DNA from: an uncultured Pseudomonadota bacterium
Lineage (GTDB): Bacteria > Desulfobacterota_B > Binatia > UBA9968
Assembly: GCA_946478635.1 (NCBI GenBank)
Contig: CAMLCX010000010.1
Location: forward strand, 1-27,273
DNA length: 27,273 nt
Direction: 5' to 3'
A program made the translations under genes and the position numbers. The notes beneath the pieces are model-generated. The model saw nothing but the letters and a program-made list of their open reading frames with translations, was not told where the DNA came from and did no database searches. The stretch's first letter is position 1; each line of letters begins with the position of its first letter. Below, piece after piece: positions 16,937 to 26,026 of the stretch.

Positions 16937-16971
16937 GCCCTTGTAACGGCTTTTTTTGCGTTATGCTCCCC

Positions 16972-17739
16972 ATGCGTGTTCAACTCACCACTCCAGCCAT
17001 TGTATTGCGCGCGCGACCTTTTGGAGAATCCGACAAAATCGTTTCGTTTTTTACCCAGCATCACGGAAAATTGACGGGTATCGCCAAGGGAGCACTGCGC
17101 TCAAGAAAGCGGTTCGTGAACTCTCTAGAGATTTTTTCGTTGGTAAATCTTTCCTTTCAAGAGCGTTCCCGTAGTCATTTAGCATTTATCCTATCGGCCG
17201 ACCTTGTCCGCGGCCCGCGTGTCTTGACCACCGATTTAGACCGCATCGCCTACGCCTCCTATTTAGTGGAGATCACCGACGGATTAGTCGCGGAACGAGA
17301 GGAAAACCCCGTGCTCTTTGAGCATTTGAAAGACGGTCTCGCGCATTTGGAAGAGCGCGGCACCTCGCTTCGTTTCCTGACCTATTTTGAGCTCAAGTTA
17401 TTGCGGTTAGCGGGATATCAGCCAGTTTTAGATATTTGCAAAAAATGTCGGACAAAGTGCGCGGACGGTGCAGTTGCCAAGTGGCATTTTAGTCCACTTG
17501 ATGGGGGCATCCTTTGTGATTTTTGTTCACGTTCGTGTCGGGAAGTCTTGCCACTCGGCCGGAGCGCCGTTGAAGTTCTTGCCGCGCTTCAGGCCGAGAA
17601 TAATAATTTGCCCGAGCGATTGTCCCTACCGGCGTCCGTCATCGCGGAAATTCGCTCGGTCGTACTGCGGTTCATTCAGTTTCAAATGGATCGCGAAATA
17701 AAATCAGCGCCCTTTCTCCATCAGTTCTCTTCGGTGTAG
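16972..17739 (+). CDS. recO: DNA repair protein RecO
   Basis: The 255-residue protein works with RecR to load RecA onto SSB-coated single-stranded DNA in recombinational gap repair. The N-terminal OB fold is recognisable: TTPAIVLRARPFGESDKIV, then LTGIAKGALRSRKRF. A helical domain follows. The C-terminal zinc-finger region has CKKCRTKC and CDFC, a likely four-Cys site. I chose ATG 16972 because RecO proteins usually start about 8 residues before the AIVLR strand. ATG 16963 would add three residues, and the frame is open back to 16852. No ribosome site precedes either start, so initiation may be weak. It is divergent from grpE and is followed 72 bases later by ppdK on the same strand. Confidence 0.9.
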   Translation: MRVQLTTPAIVLRARPFGESDKIVSFFTQHHGKLTGIAKGALRSRKRFVNSLEIFSLVNLSFQERSRSHLAFILSADLVRGPRVLTTDLDRIAYASYLVEITDGLVAEREENPVLFEHLKDGLAHLEERGTSLRFLTYFELKLLRLAGYQPVLDICKKCRTKCADGAVAKWHFSPLDGGILCDFCSRSCREVLPLGRSAVEVLAALQAENNNLPERLSLPASVIAEIRSVVLRFIQFQMDREIKSAPFLHQFSSV

Positions 17740-17749
17740 CATTGCGGAG

Positions 17750-17783
17750 AATTCTTTCGTTCCGAAAAGGCTGCGAAAGATTC
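17750..17783 (+). repeat. Competing hairpins upstream of ppdK
   Basis: GAATTCTTTCG (from 17750) can pair with CGAAAGATTC (ending near 17783), a 10-bp stem with a single bulged T. The same CTTTCG can instead pair with a closer CGAAAAG. The two stems exclude each other in the 72-base gap before ppdK. It may be a small switch or only an incidental structure. Confidence 0.35.
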
Positions 17784-17811
17784 ACTATTTCGACCAAGGA
17801 AAAACAACAAC

Positions 17812-20535
17812 ATGCCGGAGAAACAAAAATTTATTTATTCCTTTGGAAACGGTAAGGCCGACGGTCGTGCTGGGATGCGCGAGCTTCTCGGCGGCAAAGG
17901 TGCGGGCCTGCATGAGATGACCCGTATCGGCATTCCCGTCCCGCCCGGGTTCACGATGACCACGGAAGTATGTCGATATTTCTACGATCACGATCATCGC
18001 TATCCTAAAGATCTCCAGACGCAGCTCTCCATGGGCTTGGCACGCACGGAAAAGATTCTTGGCCGGCGCTTCGGCGATGCCGATAATCCGCTTCTCGTTT
18101 CGGTTCGCTCCGGGGCGCGTGAGTCCATGCCGGGGATGATGGATACGATACTCAACCTCGGACTCAACGATCAGACGGTAGGCGGCTTGATCCGGCGAAC
18201 CCAGAATCCCCGCTTCGCTTTTGACGCCTATCGACGCTTCATTCAGATGTATGCCGACGTGGTTCTCGGCTTTAAGGCGCAGAACGACGACGGCGCCAAT
18301 CCGCTCGAGCAAATCCTCGAACGTAAGAAAAAATCCCGCGGCGTTCGCTTCGACACCGACTTAAGTGCTCGCGACTTGGAAGAATTAACCGCGGGATACA
18401 AAGCTGAAATTAAAAGCTGTTTAGGGAAAGACTTTCCGGCGGACCCCTACGAACAGCTCTGGGGCGCGATCGGCGCGGTGTTTAACTCATGGAATAATGA
18501 CCGCGCAATCAAGTATCGGGAGCTTTACCAGATACCGCATTCCTGGGGCACGGCAGTCAATGTGCAGGCCATGGTCTTTGGCAATCTCGGAGATAACTGC
18601 GCCACCGGAGTCGCCTTCACGCGAGATCCGTCCACCGGCGAAAAGCGCTTTTACGGCGAGTTTTTGCTTAACGCGCAGGGCGAGGACGTGGTCGCCGGCC
18701 TGCGCACGCCCAAGCCGATTGTGGAGCTGGCGGATGTCATGCCGGCTGCAGCGGGTGAGCTTGGGCGGGTTTGCAAATCACTCGAAAAGCATTTCCGCGA
18801 AATGCAGGATATCGAATTCACCATTGAGAAGGGGAAGCTCTGGATGTTACAGACCCGCACCGGCAAGCGTACAGGCTTCGCCGCGGTGCGGATTGCGGTC
18901 GATATGGTCGAAGAACGGATGATCGATAAGCAAGAAGCTCTGTTGCGCGTTGAGCCGGACCAGCTCAATCAGCTGTTACGGCCGATTTTTGACCAAAAAG
19001 AAATAGCACAAGCTCAAAGAACCGGGCGGTTTCTTGGTAAGGGTTTACCCGCTGGTCCGGGTGCGGCGACCGGGCGCATCGTATTCCACGCCGAGGACGC
19101 GGTGGCGTGGAAAAAACGCGGCGAGCGGGTAATTTTGTGCCGCATTGAGACAAGCCCGGACGATATCCGCGGCATGGACGCGGCGCAGGGCATCCTGACC
19201 GCGCGCGGCGGCATGACCTCTCATGCCGCTCTGGTGGCGCGCCAAATGGGCAAGGTGTGCGTCGCCGGCTGCGAAGCGCTGCATCTGGATTACAACCGGC
19301 GAACACTGCGGGTCGATCGTACGGAGCTCAAAGAGGGAGATTGGATCTCGATCGACGGCAGCACCGGGGAGGTTATTAGCGGAGAAATTCAAACTTTGCC
19401 GTCCGAAGTGCTGCAGGTTCTGCTCGCCAAGTCGTTAGATCCCCAGAAGTCGCTCATCTACCGCCAATTTGCCAAGCTCATGAAGTGGGCCGATGCGGTG
19501 CGTACTCTGGGCGTGCGCACCAATGCCGACCAACCCGACCAAGCCGAGATCGCCAAAGCGTTCGGCAGTGAAGGCATTGGTCTTTGCCGCACCGAACATA
19601 TGTTTTTTCAGGGCGATCGCATCCAAGCGGTTCGCGAAATGATTCTCGCGGATGATGAAGCCGGGCGGCGTCGTGCCTTGGCCAAGCTCCTGCCGATGCA
19701 AAAGGAAGATTTCAAGGGCATTCTTCAAATCATGGGAAAGTTGCCCGTGACCATTCGCACGCTCGACCCGCCGCTGCATGAATTCTTACCCAAACGCGAT
19801 GATGAAGTTGTCGAGCTCGCCAAAGTGATGGATGTTCCCGTAGACGTCCTGCGTGACAAAGTAAACGTGCTGCACGAATTTAACCCGATGCTGGGCCACC
19901 GGGGATGCCGCCTCGGAATTTCCTATCCTGAGATTACCGAGATGCAGGCGCAGGCAATTTTCGAGGCAGCCTGCGAACTGCGCCAGGAAGGTTATAACCC
20001 GTTTCCGGAAGTGATGATTCCCCTGGTTGGTTCGCGCCAGGAACTGCACGAGCAACGGGTCATCGTTGAACGCATTGCCCGCGACACGCAGCGAGCTTAC
20101 GGCGTCAAGGTCCGGTTCTCAATTGGCACGATGATCGAGCTCCCCAGGGCGTGTATGGTAGCTGATGAAATTGCTCACGAGGCCGAGTTTTTTTCCTTCG
20201 GCACCAACGACTTGACTCAAACCTGTCTTGGTCTTTCGCGCGATGACGCGGGGAAATTTCTGCCCACCTATGTCTTAAACGGCCTGTTTCCCCAAGATCC
20301 ATTCGTCAGCATCGATCGAGAGGGTGTCGGAGCACTGATGCGAATCGCGGTCACGAAGGGGCGGAAAACCAAGAAAACTCTTGAGATGGGTATCTGCGGA
20401 GAACATGGCGGCGACCCTAGATCCGTCGCTTTTTGTCATGAAATTGGCTTGAGCTACGTGAGTTGTTCACCCTACCGTGTGGCGATTGCCAAACTCGCTG
20501 CGGCTCAGGCGGCACTAGGCAAGAAAAGTCAGTAG
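17812..20535 (+). CDS. ppdK: Pyruvate, phosphate dikinase
   Basis: The 907-residue enzyme interconverts pyruvate, ATP and phosphate with PEP, AMP and pyrophosphate, supporting gluconeogenesis or a PPi-based glycolysis. The N-terminal nucleotide-binding domain opens with [12 protein letters not shown], then [20 protein letters not shown]. The central phospho-carrier domain has the catalytic His471 in [15 protein letters not shown]. The C-terminal PEP/pyruvate barrel has [17 protein letters not shown] and the catalytic Cys862 in [10 protein letters not shown]. Length agrees with bacterial PPDK, and no domain is missing. AAGGA stands about 13 bases upstream of the ATG. The gene is monocistronic or follows recO. 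A bulged hairpin downstream may mark its 3' end. Confidence 0.98.
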   Translation: MPEKQKFIYSFGNGKADGRAGMRELLGGKGAGLHEMTRIGIPVPPGFTMTTEVCRYFYDHDHRYPKDLQTQLSMGLARTEKILGRRFGDADNPLLVSVRSGARESMPGMMDTILNLGLNDQTVGGLIRRTQNPRFAFDAYRRFIQMYADVVLGFKAQNDDGANPLEQILERKKKSRGVRFDTDLSARDLEELTAGYKAEIKSCLGKDFPADPYEQLWGAIGAVFNSWNNDRAIKYRELYQIPHSWGTAVNVQAMVFGNLGDNCATGVAFTRDPSTGEKRFYGEFLLNAQGEDVVAGLRTPKPIVELADVMPAAAGELGRVCKSLEKHFREMQDIEFTIEKGKLWMLQTRTGKRTGFAAVRIAVDMVEERMIDKQEALLRVEPDQLNQLLRPIFDQKEIAQAQRTGRFLGKGLPAGPGAATGRIVFHAEDAVAWKKRGERVILCRIETSPDDIRGMDAAQGILTARGGMTSHAALVARQMGKVCVAGCEALHLDYNRRTLRVDRTELKEGDWISIDGSTGEVISGEIQTLPSEVLQVLLAKSLDPQKSLIYRQFAKLMKWADAVRTLGVRTNADQPDQAEIAKAFGSEGIGLCRTEHMFFQGDRIQAVREMILADDEAGRRRALAKLLPMQKEDFKGILQIMGKLPVTIRTLDPPLHEFLPKRDDEVVELAKVMDVPVDVLRDKVNVLHEFNPMLGHRGCRLGISYPEITEMQAQAIFEAACELRQEGYNPFPEVMIPLVGSRQELHEQRVIVERIARDTQRAYGVKVRFSIGTMIELPRACMVADEIAHEAEFFSFGTNDLTQTCLGLSRDDAGKFLPTYVLNGLFPQDPFVSIDREGVGALMRIAVTKGRKTKKTLEMGICGEHGGDPRSVAFCHEIGLSYVSCSPYRVAIAKLAAAQAALGKKSQ

Positions 20536-20556
20536 TTATAGATATTTGATGCCGTA

Positions 20557-20590
20557 GGCGCATTTCTAAAACCCCATTCTTTTTAGCGCC
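20557..20590 (+). terminator. Possible bulged hairpin at the ppdK 3' end
   Basis: CTAAAA (20566-20571) pairs with TTTTAG (20581-20586), and GGCG (20557-20560) with CGCC (20587-20590), giving a 10-bp stem with a 5-nt bulge. It lies 21 bases after the ppdK stop. No T-run follows, so terminator activity is uncertain. Confidence 0.35.
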
Positions 20591-20606
20591 AAAGAAAGAC
20601 ATTTTG

Positions 20607-20635
20607 TTGACAGGATATCGGCGATCTACGATAAT
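20607..20635 (+). promoter_or_regulatory. Strong sigma-70 promoter of the pilB operon
   Basis: TTGACA (20607-20612, perfect) is followed after exactly 17 bases by GATAAT (20630-20635, 5 of 6). The predicted start is about 15 bases before the pilB ATG, leaving a very short leader with no Shine-Dalgarno sequence. This is the clearest housekeeping promoter in the window. Confidence 0.8.
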
Positions 20636-20656
20636 TTAGTCCTTTCGTAGACTTCC

Positions 20657-22384
20657 ATGGAACCACGTTTTGCAGAACTGTTAGTGCGAGGGGGCCTAGT
20701 TTCTCGCGAGCAGCTGTCCGAGGCACAGAAAAGAGAGCGAGAAAACAACTCCAGTGTCGCTAAGGAAATCGTTCGGCTCGGTTACACAAACGAGGAAACT
20801 TTAACTCAGTTTCTCGGCAAACAATTTGGTATCGAATCAGTCGAGCTAGTGCCGGGCGAAGTTGACGACGCCATTTTCAGCCTGGTCCCTCCCGTCATTA
20901 TCCAGAAACATCAGCTGGTCCCTTACAAACTTCTTGGCTCGACCCTCACCGTAGCGATGTCAGATCCTACGGATTTAGTGGCGATCAACGAGGTCAAGTT
21001 CGTGACCGGCTACGGCGTGCGCGTGGTCTTGGCGACGCCATCCAACCTCAAAAAAACGCTGGAACATCGTTTCGGAGGGGTGAGCTACGACGACGTCCTA
21101 AAAAAGTTTGGCGATGGCGAGATGGAGGTTGTCCAGGAATCCGACGACATCAATCTCCAGGAACTCCAGCAAGCGACGATGGATGCGCCGGTCGTCACAT
21201 TGGTCAATGCCATCCTGGCGGACGCGGCGAAGCGGCGGTGCAGCGATATCCACATCGAGCCCTACGAGAAAATTTTTCGCGTGCGCTTTCGCATCGACGG
21301 TGTGCTGCAGGAGATCATGAGCCCGCCGTTGCGACTGAAAAATGCGCTCGTCTCCCGGCTAAAGGTCATGGCGGGTTTGGACATCGCAGAGCGACGGCTT
21401 ACTCAGGACGGCCGTATCAAACTCAAAATGGGGACCGGCGGTGAACTGGATATTCGTGTATCCATTTTGCCCACGCTCTTCGGCGAAAAAGTAGTCATGC
21501 GGTTGCTGGACAAGTCTAACTTGCAGCTGGATATGGCCAAACTCGGATTCGATCCGCAAAACTTAAAAGATTTCCAAGAGGCCATCCATAAGCCGTATGG
21601 CATGATCTTAATCACCGGACCCACCGGGAGCGGCAAATCCACCACGCTTTATTCCGCGCTGTCCGAGCTCAACAAACCCGACGTCAACATCTCCACTGCG
21701 GAAGATCCGGTCGAATACAATTTGATGGGCATCAATCAAGTTCAGGTCAGGGAGCAAATCGGCCTCAATTTTGCCGCCTGCCTGCGCTCTTTTCTGCGTC
21801 AAGACCCGGACATTATCATGGTCGGCGAGATGCGTGACTTGGAAACCGCCCAGATCGGCATTAAAGCCGCTTTGACGGGCCACCTGGTCTTGAGCACGTT
21901 GCATACGAACGACTGTCCGGCGACCGTTGACCGCTTGCTCAACATGGGTGTTGAGCCATTTTTACTAACCTCCTCGATCAATATAATTCTCGCCCAGCGG
22001 CTGGTGCGGAAAATTTGTGAGCGTTGCAAGGAAACCGTCGAGACCAGCCCCGAAGTTTTGCTCAACCTCGGCGTCGATGCCACCGAAGTCAGCTCCGGAT
22101 TTCAAACCTTTCACGGCCGCGGCTGCAGCAACTGCGGCGAGACGGGATACCGGGGTCGCCTGGCGGTTTACGAAGTCATGGTCATGCATGAGTCGCTGAA
22201 AGAGCTGATCCTGAAGGGCGCGTCGGCCATGGATCTCAAGCGGGAAGCCGTGAAACTGGGCATGTGCACGCTGCGCATGAGCGCGCTCCAGAAAGTTCGC
22301 CAAGGGATGACGACTATCGAGGAAACCATCCGAGTCACGGACACCGACAAAGGCTTTGGCTCGGTTTTTTCACTGGGATTTTAA
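20657..22384 (+). CDS. pilB: Type IV pilus assembly (extension) ATPase PilB
   Basis: The 575-residue hexameric cytoplasmic ATPase powers pilus extension. The N-terminal MshEN-type domain (about residues 1-150) is of the kind that binds cyclic di-GMP in some relatives. The motor core follows, with Walker A GPTGSGKSTT (321-330), Asp-box residues near 349, Walker B in DPDIIMVGEMRD (383-394) and the His box GHLVLSTLHTND (408-419). Cys454, Cys457, Cys490 and Cys493 form the zinc site typical of PilB/GspE. Neighbours pilC and pilA favour PilB over GspE of type II secretion. It has its own near-consensus promoter and almost no leader. The retraction ATPase pilT, often found next to it, is absent here. 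Confidence 0.95.
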   Translation: MEPRFAELLVRGGLVSREQLSEAQKRERENNSSVAKEIVRLGYTNEETLTQFLGKQFGIESVELVPGEVDDAIFSLVPPVIIQKHQLVPYKLLGSTLTVAMSDPTDLVAINEVKFVTGYGVRVVLATPSNLKKTLEHRFGGVSYDDVLKKFGDGEMEVVQESDDINLQELQQATMDAPVVTLVNAILADAAKRRCSDIHIEPYEKIFRVRFRIDGVLQEIMSPPLRLKNALVSRLKVMAGLDIAERRLTQDGRIKLKMGTGGELDIRVSILPTLFGEKVVMRLLDKSNLQLDMAKLGFDPQNLKDFQEAIHKPYGMILITGPTGSGKSTTLYSALSELNKPDVNISTAEDPVEYNLMGINQVQVREQIGLNFAACLRSFLRQDPDIIMVGEMRDLETAQIGIKAALTGHLVLSTLHTNDCPATVDRLLNMGVEPFLLTSSINIILAQRLVRKICERCKETVETSPEVLLNLGVDATEVSSGFQTFHGRGCSNCGETGYRGRLAVYEVMVMHESLKELILKGASAMDLKREAVKLGMCTLRMSALQKVRQGMTTIEETIRVTDTDKGFGSVFSLGF

Positions 22385-22461
22385 TCGGTCATGCCACGCA
22401 ACCGGCCATGCTAAGTGGATCCGGATAGAGGAATAGTTAACGGCAGAAATCGGGGAGCCCC

Positions 22462-23688
22462 ATGGCGATATTTGTCTGGGAAGGACGAACGGCGCAGGGA
22501 AGATTGGTCAAGGGCGACAATCTCGAGGCGCCGAATTTGGAGGCGGCGCTGGCCCGCCTGCGCGAGCAGCGGATTCGGCCGATTCAAAGCCGGGTTAAGG
22601 AAAAGGGCAAGGGACTAGCCAAGGAAATTTCAATCCCCGGGTTCGGCGAAAAAGTCACTACCAAAGATCTCTCGTTGGCAACCAGACAGCTCGCCACGAT
22701 GATCGACGCCGGTTTACCCATTGTCCAATGCCTTGACATCCTGGCCCAACAATCGGAGAGCAAACTTCTTTGCAAGACGATTACCACGGTCAAACAGGAC
22801 GTCGAGGGAGGCAGCACGCTTGCGGACGCGCTCGGCAAACATCCCAAAATCTTCGACGACCTTTATGTCAACATGGTCGAAGCCGGCGAAGCCGGCGGCC
22901 TTTTGAACACGATCCTAAACCGGATTGCCCTTTTCATCGAAAAGGCCAACCGGCTGAAGAAAAAAGTCAAAGGCGCGATGATTTACCCCTGCGCCATTGT
23001 CGGCGTCGCGGTCATCGTCGTCGCGGTGCTGATGATTTTTGTCATCCCGGTATTCGCCGAGCTCTACGGCAGCATGGGCAAAGCCCTCCCTGCACCCACA
23101 CAGATTTGCATCAACATCAGCAATTGGTTTGTCGCTTACTGGTATGTTCTGGTTGCCGGAGTGACCGGCGTCATCATGGCGGTTTCGTTCTATTACAAAA
23201 CGCCTCCCGGCCGGATGAATATCGACTCGCTGATGCTGCGCATGCCGGTCATCGGCGATCTGTTGAGAAAGGTGGCGGTCGCGCGCTTTTCCCAGAACCT
23301 GTCTCTGCTACTCAGTTCCGGCGTGCCGATACTGGATGGTCTGGCGCTTTGCGCGAAAACCGCCGGCAACAAAGTTGTTGAAAAAGCGATCCTGGAAAGT
23401 CGTATCAGCATCAGCCAAGGGAAAACCGTTGCCGAGCCGCTGCGCGACAGCAAAATTTTTCCGCCGCTGGTGTGTCAGATGGTCGCCGTCGGCGAGAGCA
23501 CGGGCGGTCTCGACACCATGCTCAAAAAAGTGGCGGAGCTCTATGAGGAAGAGGTTGACGATGCCGTGAACAATCTCACCGCAATGATGGAGCCGATGAT
23601 CATGGTCGTGCTCGGCGTTGTCCTCGGCGGTCTCGTTGTTGCCATGTACCTGCCGATCTTCCAGATGGGATCTTTGGTGGGCGGATGA
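22462..23688 (+). CDS. pilC: Type IV pilus inner-membrane platform protein PilC
   Basis: The 408-residue polytopic protein forms the inner-membrane platform that couples PilB to pilin addition. Two T2SS-F domains are visible: the first from about residue 70 (LATRQLATMIDAGLPIVQCL, then GGSTLADALGKHPKIFDDLY), the second from about 272 (FSQNLSLLLSSGVPILDGL). Both contain the MVEAGE/VAVGES-type motif. Three hydrophobic segments lie near 170-195, 215-245 and 375-400. The start MAIFVWEGRTAQGRLVKG is the family's usual opening, preceded by GGGGAG. It lies 77 bases after pilB, and its stop overlaps the start of the following regulator (ATGA), so the two are likely translationally coupled. Length is standard. 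Confidence 0.96.
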   Translation: MAIFVWEGRTAQGRLVKGDNLEAPNLEAALARLREQRIRPIQSRVKEKGKGLAKEISIPGFGEKVTTKDLSLATRQLATMIDAGLPIVQCLDILAQQSESKLLCKTITTVKQDVEGGSTLADALGKHPKIFDDLYVNMVEAGEAGGLLNTILNRIALFIEKANRLKKKVKGAMIYPCAIVGVAVIVVAVLMIFVIPVFAELYGSMGKALPAPTQICINISNWFVAYWYVLVAGVTGVIMAVSFYYKTPPGRMNIDSLMLRMPVIGDLLRKVAVARFSQNLSLLLSSGVPILDGLALCAKTAGNKVVEKAILESRISISQGKTVAEPLRDSKIFPPLVCQMVAVGESTGGLDTMLKKVAELYEEEVDDAVNNLTAMMEPMIMVVLGVVLGGLVVAMYLPIFQMGSLVGG

Positions 23689-25796
23689 GCGCCTGGTTGT
23701 CGAGTTTCGTAGCTAATAGTTTTGCCGCGCCGATGGAGCGCGCAGCCTTGAGCGTTGAGCAGAAGGACCTGACCGAAAAGATCCGTTGGCTGCTGCTGTT
23801 GCGCGTCGTGATTGTGTCATTTTTTCTCGGCGCAACCGCGCTGTTCTATTTCTTGCGCAGCGACGGAGACCTCGGTTATCTCTACAGTCTTTCAGTCCCC
23901 CTGATCCTTGCTTACACGATATCGATTATTTCAGCTGTGCTGCTGCCGCGAATCGGCAATTTGCGTCCATTCGCGCTGGCGCAAGTTTGTTTTGACGTTA
24001 TTTTAATCACCGGAATTATCTGGATCACCGGCGACATCGCGAGTCCGTTTTCCTTTCTCTATAACCTCGCTGTCATGAACGGCGCCATCCTGCTTTTTTA
24101 TCGCGGCGCATTTTTCACCGCGGGTTGCTCCAGTCTCTCCTATGCAGGTCTGTTGTTTTGGTCGCGCTATGCCCATCCCGACCATGGACTGCCGCTTTCG
24201 TGGGCCACGGTTTTTCCGATCGTGCAGAGCATCATTAGCTTCTTCGTGATTGCCTGGTTGAGTGGTTTTCTCACCAATAAGCTTGGTGAGACAGAACAAT
24301 TACTAAAAGAGAAACAGGACGACTATCGAGATCTGGATGCCCTGAAAGACGCTCTCCTCCAGGGGATAGGAAGTGGGGTGGCGGTCACCGACCAGGAAGG
24401 ATGCATCACCTATCTCAACTCTCAGGCGCAAGCGCTGACGGCCTTCGATGAAGCAACGATCAAGGGCAAACGCCTCGATCAAGTGTTCCCGGGATTGGCT
24501 TACGATTTTCAGCGCAATCGCAGCGCCGGTGCCGTCATGACCAACGAGATTTCAATGAGCGCGCCTCAAGGTGGTGTGCCGAAGCAAATCCGTCTTACCG
24601 TTGCGCCTCTCAGCAATGCGCAGGAACACGTCATTGGATTTGTCTCGATCTTTGAGGACATTACCAAGCAGAAACAGGTGGAAGAGAAGATTCGCATCGA
24701 AGAAGAGCTGCGCCGCGCCCGGGAAGTGGAACTGCCGCAGAATTCGCACGGCGATGCCCACGTCGATTTTCATTTTGAAGGCGTGATCGGAAAGAGCGGT
24801 GGGATCGAGAAGATCCACAAGCTCGTGCAAAAGGTGTCGGCGAGCAGCACCAACGTATTGATCACCGGTGAAAGCGGCACGGGGAAGGAACTCGTGGCCC
24901 GGGCCATTCATCTCAATGGCCCGAGAAAAAGCAAACCGTTCGTGGCGGTCAACTGCGGCGCCATTCCAGAAACGCTTATCGAAAGCGAACTCTTCGGACA
25001 TGCGCGCGGGGCGTTTACCGGCGCGGTTTCCGATCACACCGGTCTGTTCAAGCAGGCGGACCAGGGAACGATTTTTTTGGACGAGGTCGGCGAATTACCG
25101 CTCCACCTGCAAGTGAAGCTTTTAAGAGTGCTCCAGGAGAGGAGCTTCACGCCCATTGGTGGAAGCAAGCCGCTCAAAGTCGATGTCCGCGTGATCTCTG
25201 CCACCAATAGGGATCTACGCAAAGAGCTTGATGAGGGACGTTTTCGCGAGGATTTGTTTTACCGTTTGAACGTTGTGCAAATCGTCATGCCGCCTTTGCG
25301 CACCCGAAAGGATGACATTCCCGTGCTCGCACATTACTTCCTGCGGAAATTTGCCGACTCTCATGCCAGGAGAGTCGAAGAAATTTCCAGTGGGGCGCTG
25401 GTGCAGTTAATGAATTACTCCTACCCGGGAAACGTTCGCGAACTGGAAAATATCATCGAGCATGCGGTGGCTGTGGCCGGAAAGAACATCCTCGCAGAAG
25501 AAGACTTGCCCCAGCATGTGAGAGACGCGATGACGAATGAAGACGGCGTTTTCGAGAAAAGTTCTACGGAGGGGCCGGAGAGTTTCTTTGCCAAAGGGCT
25601 ATCCCTCGACACGGAGCTTGAAACTCACGAAAAGCACATTTTGCTCGAAGCGTTAAAGCGCACCAACGGAGTGCAAAAAAGGGCGGCGGAGATTCTCGGC
25701 ATCAATTATCGGTCCCTGCGCCATCGTCTTGAAAAATATGATTTAATCAGCGCCAAGAGCGACTTAGTGAACGAACACGCGGATGATTCCCAATAA
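23685..25796 (+). CDS. PilS-like membrane/PAS sensor fused to a PilR-like sigma-54 activator
   Basis: This 703-residue protein combines, in order, a six-helix membrane domain like that of PilS (about residues 34-196), a PAS domain (about 215-327) and a coiled-coil linker (about 325-350). A sigma-54 AAA+ domain follows, with Walker A GESGTGKE (395-402), GAFTGA loop (442-447) and Walker B GTIFLDEVGE (461-470). A Fis-type helix-turn-helix closes the protein (about 655-685, VQKRAAEILGINYRSLRHRL). The histidine-kinase H-box and ATP domain, and the receiver domain of PilR, are absent. A membrane signal would therefore have to reach the activator directly, without phosphotransfer. It overlaps pilC by 4 bases and precedes pilA, whose upstream region carries a sigma-54-type promoter. 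Control of pilA is the natural inference. The domains are certain; the signal is unknown. Confidence 0.93.
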   Translation: MSAWLSSFVANSFAAPMERAALSVEQKDLTEKIRWLLLLRVVIVSFFLGATALFYFLRSDGDLGYLYSLSVPLILAYTISIISAVLLPRIGNLRPFALAQVCFDVILITGIIWITGDIASPFSFLYNLAVMNGAILLFYRGAFFTAGCSSLSYAGLLFWSRYAHPDHGLPLSWATVFPIVQSIISFFVIAWLSGFLTNKLGETEQLLKEKQDDYRDLDALKDALLQGIGSGVAVTDQEGCITYLNSQAQALTAFDEATIKGKRLDQVFPGLAYDFQRNRSAGAVMTNEISMSAPQGGVPKQIRLTVAPLSNAQEHVIGFVSIFEDITKQKQVEEKIRIEEELRRAREVELPQNSHGDAHVDFHFEGVIGKSGGIEKIHKLVQKVSASSTNVLITGESGTGKELVARAIHLNGPRKSKPFVAVNCGAIPETLIESELFGHARGAFTGAVSDHTGLFKQADQGTIFLDEVGELPLHLQVKLLRVLQERSFTPIGGSKPLKVDVRVISATNRDLRKELDEGRFREDLFYRLNVVQIVMPPLRTRKDDIPVLAHYFLRKFADSHARRVEEISSGALVQLMNYSYPGNVRELENIIEHAVAVAGKNILAEEDLPQHVRDAMTNEDGVFEKSSTEGPESFFAKGLSLDTELETHEKHILLEALKRTNGVQKRAAEILGINYRSLRHRLEKYDLISAKSDLVNEHADDSQ

Positions 25797-25847
25797 CAAA
25801 ATTTGTCACTCCCACCTGGGTACAAGCACTCAAAGTACCAAATTTTG
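25797..25847. repeat. Nested inverted repeat after the pilS/R-like gene
   Basis: CAAAATTTG (25797-25805) and AAATTTTG (25840-25847) form the outer arms. GGTAC (25819-25823) and GTACC (25835-25839) form the inner arms. The right arms are contiguous, while the left arms are split by 13 bases. It starts directly after the stop codon. It may stabilise or end the pilBC-regulator transcript. Confidence 0.45.
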
Positions 25848-25983
25848 CTGCACCTTAGATTCTTAATCTGACCCCCCATTCTTTCCGGCTACATCCATAA
25901 GTTCTTAATAGATAGGTATTATTTTAAGAGTTTGAGATTTTGGGGTGGAGCGACGATTAGAGCCAATCATGGCCCAATGCCAA

Positions 25984-25999
25984 TGGTCTTAATTTTGCT
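25984..25999 (+). promoter_or_regulatory. Candidate sigma-54 (RpoN) promoter of pilA
   Basis: TGG (GG at 25985-25986) and TTGCT (GC at 25997-25998) have the strict 10-base GG/GC spacing of a -24/-12 promoter. The -12 element TTGCT fits the consensus fully; the -24 element keeps only TGG. The start would be near 26010, giving a leader of about 128 bases. A sigma-54 activator gene immediately upstream supports the call. Confidence 0.65.
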
Positions 26000-26026
26000 A
26001 TTTGCCACTTTCACGTTTTACAAGCT

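Noticed and set aside
16808..16962. Sigma-32 heat-shock promoter for grpE
   Set aside because: TTGAAA and CTTGACA-like segments exist, but no CCCCAT-type -10 element lies at a suitable distance.
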